The position numbers were made by a program, and so were the translations under genes. Below are positions 1 through 6,273 of a stretch of DNA of 11,103 bases, in pieces. The stretch lies in assembly GCA_900554375.1 (NCBI GenBank), contig USHK01000019.1, forward strand, positions 1-11,103. Direction: 5' to 3'. Each line of letters starts with the position of its first letter. The first letter of the stretch is position 1. The DNA is from an uncultured Sutterella sp. GTDB taxonomy: Bacteria; Pseudomonadota; Gammaproteobacteria; Burkholderiales; Burkholderiaceae_F. The notes below the pieces were generated by a model. That model ran no database searches. It had not been told where the DNA came from and saw nothing but the letters and a program-made list of their open reading frames with translations.

Positions 1-28
1 TGGGCTCGGAGATGTGTATAAGAGACAG
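1..28. other. Residual Nextera/Tn5 sequencing adapter (artifact)
   Basis: These bases are the reverse complement of the Nextera read-2 adapter. They end in the 19-base Tn5 mosaic end AGATGTGTATAAGAGACAG at 10-28. They are not genomic. The same adapter is found in the opposite orientation at the other end of the window. Real sequence begins at base 29, so anything read across 28/29 is chimeric. Confidence 0.97.
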
Positions 29-72
29 GGCGTGTTGGGAATGTCGTAACAAATTAGAAAATGTGTATACAT
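29..72 (-). CDS. cas2: Cas2 endoribonuclease-like integration subunit, N-terminal fragment (cut by contig end)
   Basis: This is a partial gene of 14 complete codons plus 2 bases. The minus strand from ATG at 72 reads MYTHFLICYDIPNT and is then cut by the adapter. The pattern of hydrophobic beta-strand followed by YDIP(N/D) is the Cas2 N-terminus, with Asp10 at the position of the conserved acidic residue. Cas2 forms a dimer that bridges two Cas1 dimers in the spacer-integration complex. The gene starts 3 bases after the cas1 stop (TGA TTT ATG). A GGTGA ribosome-binding-like sequence inside the end of cas1 suggests translational coupling. Position straight after cas1 in a type II-B operon supports the call. 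The fragment is short, so the identification rests on one motif plus context. The remainder, and probably cas4, lies outside the window. Confidence 0.82.
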
Positions 73-75
73 AAA

Positions 76-1068
76 TCACCATTTGAAACGAATGCCACGG
101 TAGTGCTTGCCTGCTACGATAGCCCCCGCAAGTTTATAGACTTGCCGCTGAAGGACATTCTCTAATTTGCATTGCTTCTGTGAGTAGCTGATTTTTGTAC
201 TCATCGTTTTATCTATGAGTTCCACCAATTGCTTCTTCAAGGAAGCATCCAAAAAGTTCTGTTCTGGACCAAGCTTGCATCTCAGATTGATGACATTTCT
301 ATCGACTACCCACGCTCTGTACTCCTCCATGCAGTCGAGGACCAATGACGGCTTGCCGGCTCGATCTGCATGGAGCAGTCCGGCATAGATCTCCAGCCCT
401 GCATTGCCAAGTGCGTTTTGAATATAACTCTGAAGGATTGCGTAGCCGTAGTTTAGTGCAGAGTTGGTTATTTCAGTGCTGCCTCTTCCTTCACGTTCTT
501 GGAACGTCTCGGGCAAAAGTCTCGCCTCTTTTAAAGCGTTCCAGTAAATGAGTGAAGCGCTTCCTTCCAGTCCCATTACCGTATTCTTCCAATCGGGCCC
601 TGAGGCTCGAGTGTTTAGTAAGTTACTGATCTCTTCTAAGCGGGCTCCGGAATCCCGAAGTAAAAGACCGTACGTTGCCTCCCTTTTCATGAGATATTTG
701 CTGAAATAAAGGAGGACGGCGCGTTGATTTCGGATCTTCGAAAAAATGATTTCCTTAGCCAGAAGCTGGGCTTGAGAAGATTTGAGGCATTCGAACTGAG
801 ATTTTCTGACGCCGACGACAGCATGACGATGCATGCCGGATACTTCGACAACGCCTACACCTTTCCAATCGAGAAAGTAGATTCGAATGCCCCTTGCTGC
901 GCAGGCTAGGATCAGATTAGAAGATAAGGATACGCTTTTATCGATTCGAATGGTTCTCAGTCTTGAAAGAGCGGTTTCTAAGATAACGTTATCCCCGTTG
1001 CGTACGATGAGGCGATTTCCATGAACACCGAGGAAATCGCCGAAGCCGGAGACAGTTAAATGTCTCAT
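76..1068 (-). CDS. cas1: CRISPR-associated endonuclease/integrase Cas1 (type II-B)
   Basis: A 330-residue protein, the normal length for Cas1. With Cas2 it integrates new spacers at the leader end of a CRISPR array. The N-terminal beta domain occupies about residues 1-85 (MRHLTVSGFGDFLGVHGNRL, then a second strand block ending LDWKGVGV). The helical catalytic domain follows. Expected metal ligands are visible: Glu168 in MGLEGSAS, His233 in LLHADRAGKPS, and Asp245/Glu248 in LVLDCMEEYR. All appear intact. The start ATG at 1068 overlaps the cas9 stop as ATGA, so translation is probably coupled. In type II-B systems Cas1 is closer to type I Cas1 proteins than to those of types II-A and II-C. The style here fits that, but no tree could be built. 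Confidence 0.95.
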   Translation of the reverse strand: MRHLTVSGFGDFLGVHGNRLIVRNGDNVILETALSRLRTIRIDKSVSLSSNLILACAARGIRIYFLDWKGVGVVEVSGMHRHAVVGVRKSQFECLKSSQAQLLAKEIIFSKIRNQRAVLLYFSKYLMKREATYGLLLRDSGARLEEISNLLNTRASGPDWKNTVMGLEGSASLIYWNALKEARLLPETFQEREGRGSTEITNSALNYGYAILQSYIQNALGNAGLEIYAGLLHADRAGKPSLVLDCMEEYRAWVVDRNVINLRCKLGPEQNFLDASLKKQLVELIDKTMSTKISYSQKQCKLENVLQRQVYKLAGAIVAGKHYRGIRFKW

Positions 1069-4000
1069 GACTTTTCCTTACAGGCCTCTAAGAAGATTTC
1101 TTTCAGCGAGGTGGCAGCTCCCCCGACGATATAGTTGAAAATCACTCTTGGCCCGACTAACTCAAAGAAAATCGTACCGTTGTGTTTGTTGTCCTCTCTT
1201 GGTTTCGGGAGAAACTTTGTAAATTCTGCGTCTTCGGCATAAATTTTGTTGTCAAAAACCTCCGAGACGCTAAATTTAAAAGAACTTCCTAAGGAAATAG
1301 AATTTTCTCCGAACCAGGCCAAGAATTTTTCTTCGGGCATTTCAACGCGGAGGTAGCGACGACTGGAAGTGCCTTGAGCAAGCTCGATTCTCAAGTCATC
1401 TTTGTTATAGACCAACCGGAATTCAGACATGGAAATACTTCTGTCGTGATCCACAAAGCGGTAACCATAAGCGGTTAGGTTACGATTTTGCAGTGCAGGA
1501 TGGATGATCGGAGAGCTCCAGTCCAATTTTCCATTTTTTACCGGGAAGGCCGAATAAAGATTATTGGTATCCTGAGATTGATAAATGAAGTCTCCATAAG
1601 CAGTTTTCCTTCTGATTCGGACAGCGCCGGATTGAGTAGCGACGACAGGAAGGCTGAATACTCTCTTCGCTTTCGAATGAAGATTTCTGGTTCCGAAAGA
1701 AGAGGGCCAAGCGGCTTCTATTGCTTTTCTCAAGACATTTTCGTCTTTGAGTTCCTCGGCAGTGTTTTCTTTGAAAACATTCCAAAGAACCTTCCCCCAT
1801 TCAACTGCCGTCGGAATAATAAGAGAACCCCTGAATTTAAATTCCTTCGAAGAATATTCAACTTTTTTGAGACAGCCTTTTTGTTTAGCTAGATCTTCAA
1901 TTGAGTCTTTGGAAAGTTCTTTTTTAGACTTAACGAGATCAGAAACGGTTGCAGCTACGTCTTGCTTTACAGTAACAAAATGGAGTACCTCTAGAATCTT
2001 CGCGGCTTTATCTTCTTCAGCTGTGATTTTTGAACTGGCAACTTTAGAGAAAAGCTCGAATGCCTTGTTCTTTTCAACTCGATAAATTGTCAGTTTTTCT
2101 TTTTCGCTGCTTGGAGCTTTATCTAAGTAAGATCCCAGAACATCGAGGATGCTGAAAGGATCCTTTCCTCCGATAGAAATGCGATTTGGCTTCTTCTCAA
2201 AAGGCGTATTAGAAGGGTAGCCGATAAAGATTTCTCCTCTAGAGACGATGATATCCAAAAATCGTTCGGCATAGATCGTTTCTTTAAAGATCGGAGAATT
2301 AGCAATGTTCGTCTTATCAGAAAAGCTTCTCGGGGTATTTTGGACAACCTGGCATGAGCCGGTAAACAGATTGTCAAAATTAATCGGCTGATGAATGGCT
2401 AACTGAGATCCCATTCTTCTAGTTTTGAAAGGATCAGAGCACGCCGCCAAGTAGATGCACATAGCGTCGATCGAGTGTGATGCCACCGGCTGAACCTTCG
2501 GTTTACGGAATTCGGGCCGATATTCAGCAAAGCGTTTCCGCATCTCGCTCGAATCAGCAGCAGGTACTGAGATAGCATCAAAAATGAGTTCATTGCCTGT
2601 TTTGTGAGTCCAGACTGCCAGTGCCTCTCTGACCTTAGAGAAAATGGAACGGACGAACCAAGCCTGCGTCCCATTTACTGAGGCTTTTCTCCTTGAACCT
2701 AAAACGTCTATGACGGCCCGACGTGCTTCGGAATCTGCGTTCAAGAATAAAGCGTGACGGGCACATGCTCTTTCTTTTTCAGAGAGCAGATCGAAATAGC
2801 CCAGTCTGCCTGCAGCTTTTAGCTGCAATACAGTGCTCTCAATCTCAGTAGTAATTTGACTCAGGTCAGACGTGCCGAAGACAGCAGCCAGATAATTTTT
2901 AGCAAGATTAGAGAGTAAGTAGATATTGTTTTTCTTCTCTTGATTTCCTCGGGCACTGACAAAGATAAGATTTACTTCACTGTTATAGATGCTTTCTGAC
3001 TTCTTTAATGTCAGGCTGCGCGGAATAATGTGATCGATTTCTCCGACGTCATCGAGCGGTTGACCGGTGTAAGCGCAAATTCCGTGACTGTCAGCACGGA
3101 TTCTTTCCTCTTTGCTTAACCATCTCTTCTCTTGGTTCTCTTCATTGCGTTGAATGTCTTCCAGCTTTTTCTTCAGTTTTTGTTCTTTAAGCTGAATGTA
3201 CTTCAAGTCAGTAAGAGAGGCGGTGAAATTAAAAGAGTTGGCTTCAACGGCAACCGGGATTTTTACAGTACCATTAGTAAAATCCACGCTCTTTTTAACT
3301 TCTTCCGCAATCCTTTTAGCGACTTCCCAAGAATTCCTATCGATGGCTTTGCGAATAAATCCATCGAATGGACGAACACAGTCGGCAGGGAGGCGACAGC
3401 ATTGTGCCGAGCCGTCTGTCATTGTCATGCGCCAGGCGTTTTCTAAGTGGGCGGCAAGAGAGACTTTAGAGAAGCCGTTTCTTTCGGTTTCGATGAGGTT
3501 ATATAACTGAGCCAAAGAATACGGGTTATCAAATTTACTTTGAGCCTCATCCGACAAATGGAGTTCTTTTCCGATAAAGGGGACGACTTCGTTGACCATC
3601 TTCAGCACTTTGATAACGGAAGCAAATTTCTTAGAGAGTTCTTTTTCTGTTTTGTCTTCTTTTAGTGCCGTTTTGACGAATTTGTAGTCTTCGGAAAAAT
3701 AAGGGCCGTAAGTCTTTCTTTCATTCTCAATTGCATTGCAAATCGAGCGAACTGTCGAACGACCTTTGACCTTGCTGTTCCAGACCCTTTCGATAAACTC
3801 AGTTCCTTTTGCAGGAGATGTGCTGAGGGCTTGTCCGACGATCACATTAAGAATTTTATTTTTCATCGGAGGATGCAAGTCAGCCCGCTCCAGCAAGGCG
3901 TTTTCCGGGAACCAAAGGCCATTTTTTGCCTTCGTGGTTTCTTGGAAGTAGCAATTGGCAAATTCAAGAAACTCTTCTAGCTGATGGGCCGAGAGTACCT

Positions 4001-5348
4001 CTTCTAATTGTTCGTTTTTAATGACGACTCCGTTCTCGAAGTCTTCAGCGGTTCTTCTAATCGAGCATTCATCAAGAGCGGTGCTTCGATCAAGCGCTCG
4101 CTGCAAAATATAGGCAAGACGATAATCAGAGTCGGGCAGGACATCCGATCGGATTTTTATTCTGCTTTTACGATCCGTGTTTTTTAAGATTTCAGTTAAA
4201 TTTTCTGTGAGAAGAGGAAAGGCGCCGGCAAATTTATTCGCCCAAGACTTCCATTTATCGCCATATTCAGAAGACAAAGCCTTCGGGTTCAGATATAACG
4301 TTTGATCTTCCGGAGGTCTTCTGTTGTTCTGATCCTCGTATGGAGGAATAGTGCGGTCGGGATCAAGCCCTGTAAGCACATCCAAGACATTACCGGAATG
4401 CTCTAAAGCTTGAATAATTTGTTTCTGGGAAGCAGACCATTCTTTATCGTCTGATCGAAGATACTTCAAAGCGCGGACGAGGACATTCTTTAATTTATGT
4501 ACGTCTAATTGTTCGTGTCCTTGCTCGAATTTTGCATCATTGAAATACCAGCGAACCGCACGTTCTTGGAGATTTGAGATGTTGCCGATAATTCTCCACA
4601 AGTTATCTATGGAGCCAAAAGCTTCGGATAGACGCGTAATTCTTGAATCTCGCTTCATGTCCTGAAGGATATCGCTGAGATATTTAGAGCGATGTTTGTG
4701 TCCTAAAGACTGGAGATTTGCGATGTATTTCGAGGCGTCTAGGATAGCTCGACGTCCTTCGACGTAATTAGCAAGAATTTCTTTTGCACTGTATTCGGGG
4801 AAGCTGGTTTTGATGTACTTTTTAAAGTCTGCCTCTTTTTGCCCGGACAGTTCCTTATTGAGTGTTCTGGCGATCTCAGGAGAGTTTGCGATGGCTTCCC
4901 ACTGGATATTCAACGGTTCTGAATCATTGAAGAAATTAGTGAAGCTCGGCGCGGTGGAAAATACTGAAGGGTCTAGGCTTTCTAAAACAGACGTGTCTGT
5001 TTCAGCTTCTGTACGGGCGTAACCTCTTCTTTTGAGGTAGCCAGACAAGGCGATACGAAGATTTTCGCGTTCCTCTTGTGACAATGGCTGCTTTTTTTGA
5101 AGAAGCTGATGCTCTGCGATCAAAAGTAATAATCTTCTTCTTAAATCGAATCCTTTGTAGGAGCGGACTCGGTGTCTCACGGCTGTTCTTGATTTTGAGG
5201 AGAAAGAGAGTTTTTCGCTATTAACGACGGTAAAAGCAGACGAATGATCTCTGTGTTCAGCTTCGTCAGATGGATGGGAAGTTATAAAAGTTCCGGTATA
5301 GGTTCCTCCCAAGTCAAGACCGACGCCAATAATGTGAGTTTTTCCCAT
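1065..5348 (-). CDS. cas9: CRISPR-associated RNA-guided endonuclease Cas9, type II-B
   Basis: A 1427-residue Cas9, a length close to other type II-B members. It binds a crRNA:tracrRNA duplex and cuts both DNA strands. RuvC-I is at the N-terminus (GVGLDLGGTYTG, nucleophile region Asp12). An arginine-rich bridge helix spans about residues 52-72 (KSRTAVRHR, then DLRRR), with LKRRGY at 105-110. A long helical recognition lobe covers about 120-690. RuvC-II is at about 697-708 (IPVAVEANSFNF, Glu702). The HNH domain has YTGQPLDDVGEIDHIIPRS with His773, then NSEVNLIFVSARGNQEKKN with Asn793/Asn802. RuvC-III is at about 955-966 (ASHSIDAM, His958, Asp961). The C-terminal part should be the PAM-interacting domain. 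All catalytic residues look intact. The NSEVNLI and GN-EKK blocks resemble F. novicida Cas9. AAGGAGG lies 5 bases before ATG 5348 and fixes the start. It is the first gene of the operon and overlaps cas1 by 4 bases. Confidence 0.97.
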   Translation of the reverse strand: MGKTHIIGVGLDLGGTYTGTFITSHPSDEAEHRDHSSAFTVVNSEKLSFSSKSRTAVRHRVRSYKGFDLRRRLLLLIAEHQLLQKKQPLSQEERENLRIALSGYLKRRGYARTEAETDTSVLESLDPSVFSTAPSFTNFFNDSEPLNIQWEAIANSPEIARTLNKELSGQKEADFKKYIKTSFPEYSAKEILANYVEGRRAILDASKYIANLQSLGHKHRSKYLSDILQDMKRDSRITRLSEAFGSIDNLWRIIGNISNLQERAVRWYFNDAKFEQGHEQLDVHKLKNVLVRALKYLRSDDKEWSASQKQIIQALEHSGNVLDVLTGLDPDRTIPPYEDQNNRRPPEDQTLYLNPKALSSEYGDKWKSWANKFAGAFPLLTENLTEILKNTDRKSRIKIRSDVLPDSDYRLAYILQRALDRSTALDECSIRRTAEDFENGVVIKNEQLEEVLSAHQLEEFLEFANCYFQETTKAKNGLWFPENALLERADLHPPMKNKILNVIVGQALSTSPAKGTEFIERVWNSKVKGRSTVRSICNAIENERKTYGPYFSEDYKFVKTALKEDKTEKELSKKFASVIKVLKMVNEVVPFIGKELHLSDEAQSKFDNPYSLAQLYNLIETERNGFSKVSLAAHLENAWRMTMTDGSAQCCRLPADCVRPFDGFIRKAIDRNSWEVAKRIAEEVKKSVDFTNGTVKIPVAVEANSFNFTASLTDLKYIQLKEQKLKKKLEDIQRNEENQEKRWLSKEERIRADSHGICAYTGQPLDDVGEIDHIIPRSLTLKKSESIYNSEVNLIFVSARGNQEKKNNIYLLSNLAKNYLAAVFGTSDLSQITTEIESTVLQLKAAGRLGYFDLLSEKERACARHALFLNADSEARRAVIDVLGSRRKASVNGTQAWFVRSIFSKVREALAVWTHKTGNELIFDAISVPAADSSEMRKRFAEYRPEFRKPKVQPVASHSIDAMCIYLAACSDPFKTRRMGSQLAIHQPINFDNLFTGSCQVVQNTPRSFSDKTNIANSPIFKETIYAERFLDIIVSRGEIFIGYPSNTPFEKKPNRISIGGKDPFSILDVLGSYLDKAPSSEKEKLTIYRVEKNKAFELFSKVASSKITAEEDKAAKILEVLHFVTVKQDVAATVSDLVKSKKELSKDSIEDLAKQKGCLKKVEYSSKEFKFRGSLIIPTAVEWGKVLWNVFKENTAEELKDENVLRKAIEAAWPSSFGTRNLHSKAKRVFSLPVVATQSGAVRIRRKTAYGDFIYQSQDTNNLYSAFPVKNGKLDWSSPIIHPALQNRNLTAYGYRFVDHDRSISMSEFRLVYNKDDLRIELAQGTSSRRYLRVEMPEEKFLAWFGENSISLGSSFKFSVSEVFDNKIYAEDAEFTKFLPKPREDNKHNGTIFFELVGPRVIFNYIVGGAATSLKEIFLEACKEKS

Positions 5349-5353
5349 ATTTC

Positions 5354-5360
5354 CCTCCTT
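5354..5360 (-). promoter_or_regulatory. Ribosome binding site of cas9
   Basis: The minus strand reads AAGGAGG, a near-perfect match to the anti-Shine-Dalgarno sequence. It ends 5 bases before the ATG at 5348. This sets the Cas9 start and predicts strong translation. Confidence 0.85.
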
Positions 5361-5384
5361 AAGAATTTATTATTTAGTTACAAA

Positions 5385-5411
5385 ATTATAGGTTGGATTA
5401 GAAAGTTTGAA
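5385..5411 (-). promoter_or_regulatory. Probable cas9 operon promoter
   Basis: A perfect minus-strand -10 box TATAAT lies at 5390-5385. The best -35 candidate is TTCAAA at 5411-5406, with a short 15-base spacer. Transcription would start near 5378, giving a leader of about 30 bases before the cas9 ATG. The -10 is convincing and the -35 is weak. Just downstream, at 5371-5382, lies a 12-base sequence that also occurs at the tracrRNA start. Confidence 0.5.
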
Positions 5412-5705
5412 TATATTTATTACAGTAGGGCTACAAACACGGGTTTATTTTTCAAAAGTATGGACGATACTGTTGGAATGCTTTGTAGCTGCATTGTTCG
5501 ACTTCTGCTTTCGTGGTTCTTGAAAGAATATGCAATTAAAGAGGAAAACTGTTTTCCTGACTTTGACAACTGCTTGAAATTAGGCTGAAATTCGTTGGGG
5601 GCGAAATAGCCTCTGGTTTTTGGAATGGCAGAACGATCCTCTCTTTGGACCGTGAGATTGGATCGAAAGAGTAAATGAGAAGAAACAAGGGAGAGGTGAG
5701 TTATT
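5412..5705. other. Intergenic region with no convincing gene
   Basis: About 300 bases upstream of the cas9 promoter. Open frames on both strands exist (for example minus 5755-5420 and plus 5461-5588). None has a ribosome binding site, a recognisable domain or a protein-like composition. I see no clear terminator or structured RNA. It may be decayed sequence. Confidence 0.5.
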
Positions 5706-5831
5706 GTGAGATTTTTTAAGGCAGTAATAGACGGGATGCTGAACGGCTTAGCCACTATTTCCTCGGTTGTTATGTTTTTATTTCTTCTGCTTCTTATTTC
5801 TTTTAGTTTCTACTTCGTATTTTTGACTTGA
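5706..5831 (+). CDS. Possible 41-residue single-pass membrane protein, or fragment of an ion-channel gene
   Basis: A short plus-strand frame starts at GTG 5706, with a stop codon in frame at 5697-5699. A GGGAGAGG-like ribosome binding site lies at about 5689-5696. The product begins VRFFKAVIDGMLNGLATISS. It continues into a strongly hydrophobic stretch at about residues 21-40 (VVMFLFLLLL, then ISFSFYFVFLT) that would form one membrane helix. Two readings are open. It could be a genuine small membrane protein lying between the cas operon and the crRNA/tracrRNA genes. Or it could be a relic of a voltage-gated ion transporter, since an amphipathic linker followed by an S5-like helix looks like this. 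No downstream pore segment can be found. It is too short to decide from sequence alone. Confidence 0.35.
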   Translation: MRFFKAVIDGMLNGLATISSVVMFLFLLLLISFSFYFVFLT

Positions 5832-5886
5832 TGTCATCTTTTTGCATGCAGGGGCCCCGACGCAAGTTTTGTGAGGATTCCGACAG

Positions 5887-5892
5887 TAATAT
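5887..5892 (+). promoter_or_regulatory. Possible -10 element for the mini CRISPR unit
   Basis: The sequence CGACAGTAATAT at 5881-5892 shares two blocks with the tracrRNA promoter, CGACAGT and TAATAT. In the tracrRNA promoter these blocks are 5 bases apart (CGACAGT at 6125-6131, TAATAT at 6137-6142). If TAATAT acts as the -10 here, transcription would start near 5899, inside the degenerate repeat. An alternative reading is TTGTGA at 5869-5874 and TATGCT at 5892-5897 with 17-base spacing. Both are tentative. Confidence 0.3.
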
Positions 5893-5894
5893 AT

Positions 5895-5996
5895 GCTTCA
5901 ATTATGGAAGAATGTACGATTGAAACAAAGAGGCGTCCGTCCGGGAACACCCGGCCCAAGGTTTCAGTTGTTGTTGAGAGAATGTAGGATTGAAAC
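5895..5996 (+). CRISPR. Minimal CRISPR unit: degenerate repeat, one 34-base spacer, one intact 36-base repeat
   Basis: The intact repeat spans 5961-5996. It starts GTTTCAGTTG, ends GGATTGAAAC, and has the usual inverted GTTTCA/TGAAAC ends. Its first ten bases equal the start of the F. novicida type II-B crRNA repeat as I recall it. The upstream copy at 5895-5926 is degenerate. Allowing a 4-base deletion, 26 of its 32 bases match, and the 3' half matches almost fully. Between them lies a 34-base spacer (5927-5960) that is GC-rich (23 of 34) and contains a CCGGG-AACA-CCCGG hairpin. In type II, the crRNA is 5' spacer then 3' repeat. Plus-strand transcription would therefore give one crRNA able to pair with the adjacent tracrRNA. 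No further repeat follows at the expected distance. This may be an array remnant, a one-spacer array, or a scaRNA-like regulatory RNA gene. Confidence 0.7.
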
Positions 5997-6044
5997 CACG
6001 GAATTAACCGATTGAAAACAAATGATTTTAATTAGTTGGTGCCT

Positions 6045-6066
6045 GGCCATTTTTTCGAAAATGGTC
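6045..6066. repeat. Hairpin with TTCG loop, first copy of a TTTTCGAAAA-type motif
   Basis: GGCCATTTT (6045-6053) and AAAATGGTC (6058-6066) form a 9-bp stem with one G-T pair around a TTCG loop. No T-run follows on either strand, so an intrinsic terminator is unlikely. A related element, GCCATTATTTTCGAAAAT, follows at 6083-6100. The pair may be operator-like sites or RNA structure between the crRNA unit and the tracrRNA promoter. Confidence 0.5.
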
Positions 6067-6082
6067 GATCTGCACAAAAAGA

Positions 6083-6100
6083 GCCATTATTTTCGAAAAT
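6083..6100. repeat. Second copy of the motif: 12-base perfect palindrome ATTTTCGAAAAT
   Basis: ATTTTCGAAAAT at 6089-6100 is a perfect palindrome preceded by GCCATT, which repeats the left arm of the hairpin at 6045-6066. It lies about 37 bases upstream of the tracrRNA -10 element, a reasonable place for a regulator site. The role is unknown. Confidence 0.45.
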
Positions 6101-6133
6101 TTGGGGTGATTACTGGATTGTTTTCGACAGTTA

Positions 6134-6142
6134 TGGTAATAT
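6134..6142 (+). promoter_or_regulatory. Extended -10 promoter of the tracrRNA
   Basis: TGGTAATAT contains the extended -10 TG dinucleotide, one base, then TAATAT at 6137-6142 (close to TATAAT). No good -35 is visible at the usual distance, which is acceptable for extended -10 promoters. Transcription would start near 6148-6150, which is the first base of the anti-repeat. That match supports both calls. Confidence 0.55.
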
Positions 6143-6147
6143 TTAGT

Positions 6148-6273
6148 TACATTCTTTCAACAACGAAATCGCCTTAGGGCGAGCTGAAATCAATTTGATT
6201 AAATATTAGATCTGGCTACTGAGGCCTCTTGGCCTTATCCAGGTTAACAAGGAGCCTCTATTTGAGGCTTTTT
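6148..6273 (+). ncRNA. tracrRNA (trans-activating CRISPR RNA) of the type II-B system
   Basis: The anti-repeat at 6148-6164 (TACATTCTTTCAACAAC) pairs with the intact repeat (5970-5986) over 17 consecutive positions, with one G-U pair. A 4-base bulge in the repeat (5966-5969) is followed by GAAAT (6165-6169) pairing with GTTTC (5961-5965). This long duplex is the substrate expected for processing and Cas9 loading. Downstream structures are a 5-bp hairpin TCGCC-TTAG-GGCGA (6169-6182), a 5-bp hairpin AATCA-ATT-TGATT (6188-6200), and a compound stem with CTGG/CCAG outside and AGGCC-TCTT-GGCCT inside (6212-6242). An intrinsic terminator follows at 6253-6273. The predicted RNA is about 125 bases. 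The orientation is divergent from cas9 and the same as the adjacent repeats, so the two RNAs are complementary. Confidence 0.88.
6253..6273 (+). terminator. Intrinsic terminator of the tracrRNA
   Basis: AGCCTC (6253-6258) and GAGGCT (6264-6269) form a perfect 6-bp stem around a TATTT loop. A run of five T residues at 6269-6273 follows. Confidence 0.88.

Noticed and set aside
5461..5588. Plus-strand frame of 42 codons from ATG 5461
   Set aside because: It has no Shine-Dalgarno sequence and no recognisable features. It is also part of a longer frame that runs through the cas9 start region.
5420..5755. 111-residue minus-strand ORF upstream of cas9
   Set aside because: It has no ribosome binding site and a serine/leucine-rich low-information composition. 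It overlaps the better-supported short plus-strand frame, and no recognisable domain is present.
6009..6041. Possible third CRISPR repeat after the intact one (GATTGAAAAC at 6009-6018, TTAGTTGGTG at 6032-6041)
   Set aside because: The two pieces resemble opposite ends of the repeat but are in the wrong order and spacing for a repeat unit, and the central part is missing.
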